Below the pieces are notes generated by a model. It made no database searches. It saw only the letters and a program-made list of their open reading frames with translations, and was not told the DNA's origin. The position numbers and the translations under genes are program-made. Below are positions 24,387-36,019 of a stretch of DNA of 64,000 nt, piece by piece. This stretch comes from Syngnathus acus. Lineage: Eukaryota; Chordata; Actinopteri; Syngnathiformes; Syngnathidae. Every line of letters begins with the position of its first letter. The stretch's first letter is position 1. The stretch spans positions 11,872,918 through 11,936,917 of the forward strand of contig NC_051098.1 of NCBI RefSeq assembly GCF_901709675.1, written 5' to 3'.

Positions 24387-24436
24387 CGCAGTGCAGATCA
24401 AATTTACTTCACCCGGTAAATTTGATCTGCACTGCG
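24387..24436. repeat. perfect 20-bp inverted repeat (hairpin)
   Basis: The arms CGCAGTGCAGATCAAATTTA (24387-24406) and its exact complement (24417-24436) are separated by a 10-base spacer, CTTCACCCGG. Pairing does not extend clearly beyond the arms. There is no nearby gene, so a terminator role is unlikely. Confidence 0.85.
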
Positions 24437-24935
24437 CCATAAAAAATCATTTAACCAAGTGAATTTGATCTCACTTGAACTGAATCTCGTCGGCTATTGT
24501 GCAGTACCGTGAGATAGAAAAATATTTAGTTGGCATTGAAAAGCCTTGACTGGTGAGCGCTGAATGACACTGAAAGTGGAACATTTAGTTGAGTGGGACA
24601 CATAGTAGCGCATTTTCTTCAAATGTCTTAAAGGCACATAAAGTACAGCCACCTAAAAAGAGGAAAGCTAATTTGTCCACTGTGTCCATTCTTTCCCATT
24701 GTTTCAGTCATTCCCAGAAGAGCAACACAAATCAACTGGTAAACCTACATTTTGTCCTCAACCTCACAGCAAGGACGTCCACACACATATCAAGGAGTCT
24801 TACGGAAGAAAAATAAAAAAATAAGTAAAAGTGAAGTCATAAAAACAGTAAAGTTGTATGATAGAAAAAAAATGTCAGAATAAATAATCTAATATAGAAA
24901 GTACCGCTTAAGAAAATGGTTGAGAAAATAATTTC

Positions 24936-25197
24936 CTCTTGTTTGTGCCCTCTCTGCATCCATTACAACCTGGTGATCCTGAAAGGGGTATCCTTCCATC
25001 TGTGGTCCCTTCTCAAGGTTTCTCATTTTCCCCGGGCAGGGGTTTTTGAGTTTTTCCTTGCCCTTTTGGGAGCTTAAGATCAGGGGATGCTTTGAGAATA
25101 ATTGTCAATTTTTGTCTATGTGAAGCCCTTTGAGACTGCTTGTGATTTAGGGCTATACAAATAAACTTGACTTGACTTGACTTGACTTGACTTGATT
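24936..25197 (+). mobile_element. 3' end of a non-LTR retrotransposon (L2/Rex-like LINE), 5'-truncated
   Basis: The sequence runs through CCATCTGTGGTCCCTTCTCA, GGGTTTTTGAGTTTTTCCTT and GCCCTTTGAGACTGCTTGTG to ATAAACTTGACTTGACTTGA. This is the familiar 3' UTR and tail of a teleost LINE, ending in tandem TTGAC units in place of poly-A. No ORF remains, so it is a dead 5'-truncated insertion in the + orientation. Assignment to the L2 or Rex clade is from memory of the family and not certain. Confidence 0.75.
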
Positions 25198-25554
25198 ACT
25201 AACAGTCGTGCAGAGTCAACAGAGGGGGTCAGCAAGATGGCCGAGCGACCGGGTTCAACATCTCGGTATGATCAAGAAGAAGGGTGAGGGGAGGGGTGGG
25301 CTAAAGGTGATGCTTATCTCCCCCTCGTCGCCTAGCAACAAATGTCTATTTGGCATTCTGCAACAGCCTCACTTATGAGACTGTTCTCCTCATTTCCGCT
25401 GACATTTCAAAAATAGTGATCAATTTAAAGTTATTGTAGATGTGTGCAAAATATGTCGAATTTGTTCCGAGCCCATTATTGTACAATATTGAACGAAAAA
25501 CGCGATTCACATCGACTAGTTTAAAGTACGTGACTGTTCCTGCTGAGAGAAATA

Positions 25555-25561
25555 GAGAGCG

Positions 25562-25601
<40 letters not shown>

Positions 25602-25620
25602 ATAGAGAGATAGATAGATA
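25555..25620 (+). repeat. (GA)n microsatellite with GATA tail
   Basis: A run of GA dinucleotides leads into GATAGATAGATA units at the end. It is intergenic. Confidence 0.95.
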
Positions 25621-25694
25621 GCTATGCACCCACTTGCCAGTGGAATGAGAGGCAACCATTGAAACCTTGTAGCAAAGTTCAGGCTCCACCACCG

Positions 25695-25708
25695 GTCGTC
25701 ATGGCAAC
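25695..25708. promoter_or_regulatory. RFX X-box-like site (weak)
   Basis: GTCGTCATGGCAAC keeps the right half (ATGGCAAC) of the RFX X-box consensus, with a mismatch in the left half. Binding is inferred only. Confidence 0.25.
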
Positions 25709-26486
25709 AAAAGCCGGACTCACCATTGACCCAGCTCTATGTGGAGTAGGCTTGATCACGTGACTGAAAGTGGGCCATTCACTAAAAACCGGTTGATATC
25801 AGTTAGACAATCTGCAAATGTTAAACTTTTCAAGCAAAAATGTAGCATGTATGTATGTTATCAGAACAACTGATAATCGTTTTAAATTTTCACGTCCAGC
25901 TTCATTTTTAGAATCGGACCCATGAGAACTGTCAAATTTGTTGTATCCATTTTATATATAAAATAAAAAATAAATAATGAATAAATATATATTTATATAA
26001 GTATTTATTTCTTCTATTTTTTATTTTACTTTGATTTATTTGTGTTTTTTCATAAGAATAAGTCAATAAAGTAAATAAATAAATCACCAACCAAGTCAAA
26101 AACCAAGCCTTAAAGTTTGCCTGCATTTCAACTTGTCGTAAATAATTAGTTGGAATCAGTTCGTTTGTACCCCAAAGAAGAAGCACTAACAAGCAATCAT
26201 TCTGTATAGAGCCACCTACAGCCATTCAATCAATGCCCTCAAATGAGCTTTACAGCAAATTGCTATTTTTCCACCTCTCTCTCCTCTTAGTGCTTTTATG
26301 CACGCATTTTCATTCATGTGGCTTCCACCTTCATTTTTTTTCCACTATAGTCCTTATACAAGCAGAAATTCTGACACGTCCAACGTTTTCATTGTGTCAG
26401 TATTTTTCTTTCACAAGAACTTGAATGTCAAAATAAACCATTTAAAAAGTTAGCTGGGATAAACTCCAGCTTGCAGGATCAAATCA

Positions 26487-26552
26487 TTCACTGCCAGCTC
26501 AGTACAAAGTAATTGTTGACGTCTATTCTCGTCAATGGCAGTGAATGAGTCA
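26487..26552. repeat. short palindromic repeat (family copy 2, inverted)
   Basis: CATTCACTGCCA near 26487 and TGGCAGTGAATG near 26537 are complementary ends. Read on the minus strand the element matches the copy at 2113-2187, including CACTGCCATTGACG and TAGACGTC. Two copies in opposite orientation show it is a dispersed miniature element. Confidence 0.65.
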
Positions 26553-29479
26553 AACACACAAAAATCGAAATCCTTAAATGGAAGCTCTTCAAATGAACTG
26601 CCAATGTTTTTTTTGTTTACTTTTGAGCTCAGTGTTGTGGTTGGCCGATAGTGTTTCTTATAGAAAGATTTGTGTTTGAATTTGTCTAACATGTCCTTCC
26701 AACGTGTATCTTCCTAAAAAAAAAAAAGATTTTCTTGACTTAATTGGGTTCCTGCTCCTTGCCAGACACTCTCTCTCATCTTCACTAAGGTTCACTTTAT
26801 CAAATTAGAACCCGAGATTATTTTTTTGAGAACACATATAGGCGTATAAACAATTATGACAAGAAAAAAAGGGTCATAAATGGACGAAGAAAAAAAAAAA
26901 ACTAGGTATCTAAACGGATGGCTATATTTTCCCAAACCATTATTCCAATCATGAATCTTTTTCAAGAAGTAAAAAAATATTCTTCCTGGATTCTCGCTAT
27001 GATAAATATTTAAAAACCTGCTCTGGTCCACCATGTGCCCTTGAAGCCTGTAGAGACGCTCCTGCTCACCTCTTGGCTACAAAGTGAGACATTAATCGAT
27101 TGTGAAGGTTGTGAAGCCTCCACAGTGTGACAGTGAACAGCACCTTCAGTGAAGGCAACTCGCCAATCATTTCCCCACACTCAAATATTTCTTGTATCAC
27201 TCTGAAACCAACACCGGTCATGTACTGCTATCACACCATGACAAGCTAGGAGAGCAGCCAAAACCACAGATGAGCCACTCGTGGCCTGCAGTACACTTAA
27301 AAAAATAAATAAACACACAGCAATGAATATTTTAAAAGTGCTGGAAGCTGTCTGTGAAGTTTGTTTACGTAAGCTTACATAGTTTGGAGCCATAATGCTG
27401 TTTGGTACCACACATCCCAGTGTAGCGTCACGCCGAATGTTTTGTTTGCAACAGAGACAATGTTGAAATAAATGACTCGATTTAAGCTCAACACATTCCC
27501 CTGCTGTTTTTTCAACAGCATGATCCTTTCTTTATACCGTTTTTGTGGTCTTAAAGTTAAAAAACTTCAAGTCTTGGTTGTATTCATGGCCCCACGCCAG
27601 ACGCTATAATTGTCTCTTCTTTATTCCGGGCCCATTTTCACATCATTGTTTCTCCTCTTTCAAGTGTGAGTTGGCGTTAGTCATCCTCTCGATGAGACTT
27701 CTGGCGATTCGCTCCAAGCGTTTGCATCCGTTTCGACGCAAAAGCCCAATCGAGATGCTACTTGATTTAGTGACACTAATTTTAATATCACATTCGCTTA
27801 ATAGAAAACTGCTGACACTGCACATGAATACTTAATCTTATAAAAACTCTTAAAATGCTTGCTTGAACGTAACCCAAATGAAATAGCGAACCCAGTATTT
27901 TTATTTTTTTTTAAGAGTACATTTGCCAGATGGAAAAATAGTCAACAAAAACGACCGCATATTTTCCTCCTCTTTGTTTCAAAGTCAATAGCGATAGGAA
28001 AGGTGGAAATGCAGAATAAATTGCTGCTCAAATTTGTCAAGAAAAAAATAATTACAATTCACAAGCATGTGCTTTCCAAAATGACATCTGTTCTTGAGGA
28101 ACATTGCATTCCTCTACATCAACAAATCCATTTCCCATACTGCTTGTCCTCATTATGCTGCATCCAGGCACCATTACCGCAAAACATGAAACAAGATTTT
28201 TCTTTTTTGTAGCCGTTCTTATGCTACATACACCAAAGGCACTTTGATATTGACGCACTCCAGATCTTTTTTTTTCATCTCAATGTTATGATGACAGTAA
28301 AGGAGTCCGACTTAAGTTGGAAAGGGTGACTTTGTCCTCGTTGATGACGGCATGTGAAAGGCATACGCACGATGGGATAAAAGTGGACAAAGGGCGGGGA
28401 CGGCAAGAGGAAAGGAAGGAGGCCATGTGACATGTGTCTCGTAGTTGACGGCGCCTTGTATGGAAAAACACAAGTGCGGTCCGCGAGAAGCCCGAGGATG
28501 TACAACTATCACCCAGGAACCGCTGAACACACACACACTGACATGCGAACCCTTCGGCAAGGAGATTTTCCGCCTTTGCCAAACTTTCTATGTTAATAAG
28601 ATTCCTTTTCGGTTCATGGATAATCCGGGCGATGCTGATGAGTGGGAGTGAGTCATCTTAACAAAACCAATTAAAATGTGCACTGGCAGAGCTAAGAAGG
28701 GGGCTAGGAGGGCACTGCCCCCCCAGAAAAATATCCCCCCAGGTGCCAGGCAAACTTTTGGCTATTTCACGTGATTTTTCTTTTCAAAATTTATACCCGT
28801 CTCCCGTGCAGAACACATAATGAATCTTTATCAGTGTTTTTTGAAATATTTTAAGGGTTTGTAGGGAAAATGGTTTTGTGGACTCCCTGAAATATCCTTA
28901 GAAAACATCGTATGTAGCGCCATCCGTGTGTGTCTGTCAAGAAAAAAAAATCAATGCATGACCTTCGACCAATAGCGAGTCCGCTTTTCTGTGATGTAGC
29001 CGCAGGGTCGAGATTTTTACACTTCCATAGTTTTAGTATTACATTTGGCGCTTCCCCATTATTATTTTTTCCTCAGGTCCTCCCGGTCACACTTTTTGCG
29101 TTTCATAATTACCGACATAAATTAAGAGATTCTCCACCAATTATTTTCCGCAGTGACCTTTCCGAACAAATTAAATTAGAGGAGGAGCGTTCGCTTGTGG
29201 TCTGATAGGAAGATGCGACGCTGAACGTTTAGCCCGCCGGGAAAAGGGCAAAGGGTGGCGGCGTGGGAGTGGGGATGACAATGAATCAAGCCAACAGGTA
29301 TTTTTCGCCTGCGATTGCGTGAGCGTTCGCGTTCACGCTACGAAGTCTTCCATCAGTATGGCGTCATCACCGTCTGTAACTCAAACAACGATTTTTGTCA
29401 AGGGCACGCCTGCATGTGTCACGAGCGGGAAACTCATTTTGGATGTCAGACTAACATTCGGGAGAAGTGTGGCTCTGTC

Positions 29480-29493
29480 ATTGCCATGGAAAC
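29480..29493. promoter_or_regulatory. RFX X-box-like site
   Basis: ATTGCCATGGAAAC differs from the canonical palindromic RFX X-box by very few positions. It sits in a moderately GC-rich patch (28930-29500) without a gene. Motif evidence only. Confidence 0.3.
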
Positions 29494-32037
29494 CTCGCCT
29501 CTTCTTTTGTAAAAATAGGAGACAATGTTGAATCACAATTTTTTTTTGACACTAGCCTAGTTTTAGGGAACAGGAAAATAAAAGACTTCCTGAATCAATT
29601 CAATCAATTCTAAAAGAATGAATGAAAATATATCGCACTTTAAAGTTAAATATAACCGAACTGTACTTAATTATTTTCAGCAATTAAAGGGAACCACAAT
29701 TTGAAAAAAAAATCACAAAATAATTAAATAATTAATTGACCAAAGTTATATATTTATTTATAAATGCTAGGTTTATTCTGTTTTTATTCATCGAGGGTAT
29801 TTTTGTTCATTTCCCCTCTGTTTTTTTTCTGCCATGACTCATCCAATTGGTGCCACTTGGCAGAAGAATAAAAAAAAAAAATGGTGCCACTTTTTCCCAA
29901 GATGTTTACATCCAACTAACTTTGCCTCGTTCAGCTTGTCAACAAGTACTTGTTTACCACGCTTGATTTATATTCTCCAACATGGCTTCACAGTAAATTA
30001 CATTTGACAACTGTTGAGGGAGGCCCAGAGCAAACTAAAATGTTTCTCTTTCACAGCAGTTTTGGGGCTAATTCCAACTCACCCCAAAAAATAAATCCTC
30101 TGCAGCAATTTGGGAAATGGAACACGAAACATTTGACTTTGGTGCTGCCCCATTTGTGGGGGTCTTCCTTTTTTTTTTTTTTTTTCCTGCCTGATTATAC
30201 GTATGTTGCTCTTCTCACAAATGTGCCGCTGACTTCACCTTCCACCCCAAGCTCATTTCTCATGCTGCTCAATATTCCATCACAACGTACACCCAACTGC
30301 TCTTCTTGACATTGATAAATTGAAACGCTAACTTGACTCCACGGCTGATGTGTCAGAAGGATTCCCAAGATGAATCGAAATATTCTTGGCGTGCACTCCC
30401 GTCGAATCTCCTCTTTATTTTCCGCCGTCCAGCCATACCAACTGTAACCTTTTCCTCCCCCTTTTGGCCTTCATGGCTATGTCGGGCTCATTGTCCTTCC
30501 CGCTCTCGTCTCCACCTGACTCTGGAGAGAAAGATCCTTACTTGAGCTAATGATCACACACATCATAGAGCGTCTTTCACAGCACTTGGCTGGCTTCCAA
30601 TTATACGCCTTCTCTTCCTTTAAAATAAAGATCCTTAACCTTCTGCTACCCACTGCCTTCATTACCAGACTTTCTCTGTCCCAATTTCTTTAGTTTTGGC
30701 TCTCTGTGAATATTTCTTGCTCCAAATCATCTTTTAAACGCAACGTCAGAACCTGTATTGACTTTTGTAAAGTAACAAAAGCTTAAATAAGCTAAAATGT
30801 TTTATTATTGATCAAAGTAACACCACATAAACATTTCTCATTTCCTGCTTGCTATTAGCTATTAGCACTTTTGCTAATCAGTGATTTTAGTTGAGGTGCA
30901 AATTGGTAAATGGGAAACAAAAAGTTGATTTAAATTGATTTAAATTCATACAAAAATATTCAGAAGTGTCGAGAACTTAAGAAAGAGAGTGCAAGCAATC
31001 TGATGTCGAGTTGAAAAGGTCTGTTGGCATAAGGAAGATGAAACTTTTTGATCAAATATCACTCAAAGTGTATGTCGAGATGAATCATATCGATTCACCA
31101 AATTTGTCCTTCAGCCGTTACAGCTACGGAAGAAAATGAAAGAAAATGAGTTTGTCTCTCGCTCTTGTTTTCGGCTAATGTTTCATTTGCATTAGTATGT
31201 CTTCTGTCTCCATTAGCATGTTCCTATTAAATATTCAAGGGGTGGGGAAATGGTGCATGAGTTCGCGTCTGTTGAAAAAATGACACAATACACCGCAACA
31301 GAATTTCTACAATCTCAAAGTGACTTGGAACTATTTCTTCCCTCGGGCATTATCCCCCAGCAGATGTGTGGCTGTAATAGTGACGTGCATTTCCTCCTTG
31401 AATATTTAAGTTAGCATTTGCACGAGCAGACTACAAACATTTTTTGTGGTGGATGCAGTGATGCGGTGAACCTCGATCAGAAATAAGAGACAAAACAAAT
31501 TCAAGTGTTGCCACTCATGACCTGCTTTTCCTCACCGCGCCTCATTGCATCCATTTGAGTGCTTTTCGCTCTGTCCCGAACGTTCCTCTTTGCACCCAGG
31601 GGTCAAGCTAAATGCTTTATTGTTCTTCCAGGAAAAACACGTTGTTGCAGCTTCACCAATAGCAAACTGTTGCTTGTTCTCTCACCCAAACACACAGAGG
31701 TCAGTGAGATGGCAAACATGGTGTGTGCGTTTGTTGTTTGTTCTGCTAGCACTGTTGCGCGCTAACCTTACCATTTACGGCTGCAACACTAAAACTGAGA
31801 ATGTGTGTTCAGCCTCAAATTGCTTTGTGGAAATTTTTTTTTTGTCATAATCAGCTAGCACAATCGTTTCTGTCAAGTCATACTACCTAACTAATGGGAT
31901 AGAAAAATGATATAAATATATAGAAAATATCAAATATATATCACTTGAATTGCACCGGTCGCAACCGTTGCGAATTAATGTTATAATAAATGTAAACAAA
32001 TACATTTTTAAAAAATTATAAATTGTATTTCGCCATT

Positions 32038-32100
32038 AACGGTGGTCTTCCTGTTTGGAGTTTGCATGTTCTCCCCATGCCTGCATGGGGTTCCTCAATT
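32038..32100 (+). repeat. teleost dispersed repeat fragment
   Basis: GGTCTTCCTGTTTGGAGTTT and GCATGTTCTCCCCATGCCTG match a very common fish repeat, usually seen as GTGTGGAGTTTGCATGTTCTCCCCGTGCCTG. It is short and diverged, with no coding capacity. Confidence 0.65.
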
Positions 32101-33587
32101 TTTTTCCCCCCAAGTACAATCCAATGGGCCGAAAATTAATCCACTTTTTGCTAATAGTTACTCAATCTGCTCATGCGGAACACAACACATAATATTTTCA
32201 TGTGTAGGAACAAAATTCTGTCCAAAACAGAAGACGTCTTTGTACTGTTAATAAGTACCTTCGCCCTTGACTTCATCCATAAAAAATGTTTTGTTGGTGG
32301 CAATAAACTGCGCACAGGAAACCATTTTTCTCAGCTAAAGCTCTGATGGCCAACCAGCACAGTAGCTTCAATTCAGAGCAATAATGAGTCACGTGTGAGA
32401 GCAATTGCTTTTCACTCTACAATCATCCACATAATACCCGTTCGCCCTTCTAACCGCTTGCTTCTCTGAAGTACTTCAGCAGATTGCCTTCAACCAAGTC
32501 TCCAACCCGGGCAAATAAGTCCGTCACCGTTTACTCTCCTCTCCAGTACACATTGTTGTTCCACATTCATTAACTTACCAAAGAGAGAAGCTGTTTAAAC
32601 TTGACTCACTCCGCAATGAGGTCTATGACGTGCAAGAGGAGAACATTAGAAGGATCTTAACAAATCCATCGCTGTCGTTTGCGGTCACGTGTCACCGAAA
32701 GGCTATTGAGTGTGTCAGTGAAAACACTTGAATGACCTTGAGCTACTTTATCCGCACTCCAGTATCTGCTCCTGCCATTTAAGAGGTTCAAATTTCCTCT
32801 GATTCTTTTTGTCATCCAAAAAAAAAAAGAAGTCATGGCGTGGAAGCAAGATGAGATTTCTTTTTAATTTATTCAGTTTTTAAAAGTCCCGCATTAATTA
32901 TTTATTTTACCGCTACCGTGCTTATATTTCACTCTTCATTGCTCTCTCTTGTCTTCTCTGGCTTCTTCCCCAAAACAAAAATTGGACTCTGTTATCACGC
33001 ATTGCACAGGAAAAGAGGCGTCATTAAAACAAAAAATAAAAAGGCTTTTTAAATAAGACAAGAAGCCTCCTCTTGAAGTCGGCTTCCGTATGTTGACTTG
33101 ACTGCCAACATCTTTTCTTCCATCACATTCACTTAAGTACATAATTGCTGCGGCAGAGCGAGCCAGCTCAATGAGATAATAATATGTTTTAAATGAAGAA
33201 AAAGTGAGGGTGCTTAGCTGTCATTCTCTAGGGATGTCTTCAACCAATTAAATACCGTATTTTGCCTTTAATTCATTTTGCAGAGGAAAATCAATTTTTC
33301 TGCCTATTGTTTCTATTTTAATTTCGTACCTTCTTGATGGGTTTGATTCCGTTTGGCAGCTTAGAGACACCGCTTCTCATACTGATACCTTCAAGCTTAA
33401 TCGTTTCAGTCTGTCGTTCGCACTCTTTATCCCTTTAGTGAGTGCCTCTTGAAAAACAATCATTGCTCTGCAAGATTTTATTTCTACGGAGATAAAATAA
33501 CTTTTTCTTAACGTTGGACTGACAGTGTATGTATTGGTGTAGTTCGTCTTTTTTTTTTTTCCCCCCCACAGAGACTTTAAGGCCCAA

Positions 33588-33912
33588 ACCTCTTTCCTTC
33601 CTCTTAAACCAAAACCTTTGTCTTGCCCCTTCACCTAACTTTTATGAAGAGAAAACAAAAACAAATCCCCTGAGAATTGGGAACGTACTCAATTTGTGAT
33701 GTCGTAAGCTTCTACGCCGTTTAAGCTAGCTCTTTATCTAACATTTACTAACAACTAATTTCCTTCCTCTCCTCCCAAAACCTTTGTTTGGCCCTTCTCC
33801 TAATTTTAACAAAGACAAGATAAGAAAAATCCCCCGAGAATTGGGAACATACTAAAGTCGTAAACTTCGACGCCGTTTAAGCTAGCTCATTAGCTAAAGT
33901 TTACTAACAACT
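33588..33912 (+). repeat. local tandem duplication (two diverged units)
   Basis: Unit 1 (about 33588-33760) and unit 2 (about 33761-33912) share, in order, TTCCTTCCTCT, CCCCTTC/GCCCTTCTCCTAA, GAGAATTGGGAAC, CGCCGTTTAAGCTAGCTC and TTTACTAACAACT. The second copy is shortened. This is a simple local duplication with no ORF. Confidence 0.8.
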
Positions 33913-34845
33913 CAGAACGCGTATGGAACATCAAATCCAACCACGAGTGTCGTCACATCGAAAGGACGAGATGTAAAGTCTCGTACTTGGATTGAACCCA
34001 ACTCTGTCTTCTTCATAAGAGTCTCATATCTTCATATCATAGCTCCTGAGAGGAATCAACGACCACGTCCTTTCCCCCTGCTCTCCTTTCACCGGGTCGT
34101 CTTTTCTTTATGTGCTCATCACTCTCACTCATACAAGCTAACCCATGCTAATATTGTAAATTTTTCACGGCCCTAATTCTTCAAGTGACAACCAGCATGC
34201 AGAATTTTGCCATCACCTTAGCATTCCCCCAACATCTCTTCATCAACTCAACTTAATAGAGGCCATATTGGGGTGGCAGCAGGCTGTAAAGTTTCCTGAT
34301 GGCAGTCAGCATTTACATGTGTTTGTGTCCTCCCCGCTACAAACTGCAAAGATGTGAGCGTCCTAGCCACCTGTATGAATATTAGGACGTGTCTTCCTGG
34401 GGTGCCGGCACTCGGTGTGCTTTATTTTTTTCCAAACGTGCAGGAACAGTTACGAAAGGATCTGTCCCTGATGTGAGCCCAGCATGGGGGTTGCATCCAG
34501 CAGGATTGACCTCACGCCGTGGAATGGTTTTCGGATTGTATTCCAAATAGAAACTGGGAAATAATTTGAAATGTACCCTAGGAAAACACATTTAATTGTG
34601 GCGGGAAACTGCGATCTATTACACTAATATTTCAACTCTCACTGTGAAACATTTTTGCAGCGCTTTTATTAAATTGTGACTTGATATGGGAGAATACAAA
34701 AGTCTTTTCAATCACACATCTGAATAAAATCATAATTACCACCAAGTTCCTGTCTGTTTTGCTTTTTTTGTGGCTTTTGGTGTCTTTTTGTCCAACAATT
34801 GTGAAAAAACAAGTGGTACAAGAAAATGATCGTGATTATTTAAGG

Positions 34846-35171
34846 CAGGGGTGTCAAACTCTTTTTTTTCACGGGCCGCATTGTAGTCATAGCTTCTTTC
34901 GGAGGGCCATTGTGACTGTCAACCCAAATAAATGAATGAGCACCTCATATTATATACAGTAAAAGCTCCAAAACAAACTGACAAATAACTCGTTTTCAAA
35001 TCAGACGAGTAAAAATTGGTCAAATATTTTAGACAAACGATATTAAAAGTGAAGACAATCTTCAATTCTAGTAATGACACATGAATTTGATGCACGATTT
35101 GTCTTCATGGGCCACATAAAATGATGTGGCGGGCCGTATCTGGCCCCCGGGCCTTGAGTTTGACACCTGTG
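34846..35171. mobile_element. hAT-type MITE with 8-bp target site duplication
   Basis: The left end CAGGGGTGTCAAACTC and the right end GAGTTTGACACCTGTG are inverted repeats matching at 14 of 16 positions. They are flanked by identical 8-bp duplications ATTTAAGG at 34838-34845 and 35172-35179. Element length is 326 bp. The 8-bp duplication and CAGNGGTG-like ends are the hallmark of hAT transposons. There is no transposase, so it is nonautonomous. Older relics of the same family lie at about 40055-40130 and 43225-43310. Confidence 0.9.
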
Positions 35172-35255
35172 ATTTAAGGGGATCTTATTTAGCCAGTTTC
35201 AGCAGTAATAGTAAATATTTTGTCTGTAATGAATTTGCTAACTTTATTTTTCATG

Positions 35256-35374
<119 letters not shown>

Positions 35375-35739
35375 TGTATCATATGATCAAATAATCAATC
35401 TTTAGGTATTGGGTAATGATCCTCATGATTTGAATTAGGGGTGCAGGTAGACATGCAGGACCCCCCCGCTCCTTCAAAAAAAAAAAAAAAAACCCAGAAT
35501 TGCCCACCGCTGCTCTATAAGGTGACACAAATAGTTCCTTTTGTTTGTGCAAGTGCGTAAACAAAACAAGCTCTTTCAATAAGGGAGCATGGAGTACTTC
35601 GTCTTGCAGAGCGTCCTAATACCACGCCTCAAGCGTCATCCACATTTCCGATGTTTAAAGTGCATCCTTCCAAATTTAATTTCCACTTAATACCCATTTA
35701 ATTTCCCGCTACATTACCACCTCCACTCAGCCACTGATC

Positions 35740-36010
35740 TACGGCAGGAAAACGTGTCCACTTTGTTCCCCGCTGATGCCATCACAAGAGTGCGCGTATA
35801 TTACGCACGTTTGAGCGGATTGGCGGAGAATCAGAAGAAACGGAGACGCGGTGAGGCAAAGCGTACTGAGCGTTCTTCCGGCAAGCGTGCACATTAAGCA
35901 TTAGGGTTTCGGACAGATGTAACCCCGCCTTCTTTTGCCACTTGCTCACTCCTTGTCTTCATCGTACGCCTTCTCAGTCAGTCAGTACGGAAGGTAACTC
36001 CGTGCGTAAA
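35740..36010 (+). promoter_or_regulatory. CpG-enriched candidate promoter / noncoding exon, possibly drd2
   Basis: CpG dinucleotides are frequent here (AGTGCGCGTATATTACGCACG, GGAGACGCGGTGAGG, GAGCGTTCTTCCGGCAAGCG) while both flanks are CpG-poor. A plausible splice donor, GGAAG|GTAACTCCG, occurs near 35993. No matching ORF is seen. Mammalian DRD2 has a noncoding first exon tens of kilobases upstream of the coding exons, so this is a candidate for the equivalent here. It could instead be an unrelated regulatory element. Inference only. Confidence 0.3.
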
Positions 36011-36019
36011 AGCTGCCCC

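Larger units (their letters stand above)
26560..33580. other. intergenic DNA, no supported gene
   Basis: This AT-rich stretch has poly-T and poly-A runs and no exon I can defend. An X-box-like site lies at 29480-29493 (ATTGCCATGGAAAC). A common teleost repeat fragment lies at 32038-32100 (GTTTGCATGTTCTCCCCATG). The segment 28687-28745 (GGGCACTGCCCCCCCAG) resembles pieces at 10735 and 52300. Confidence 0.5.
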
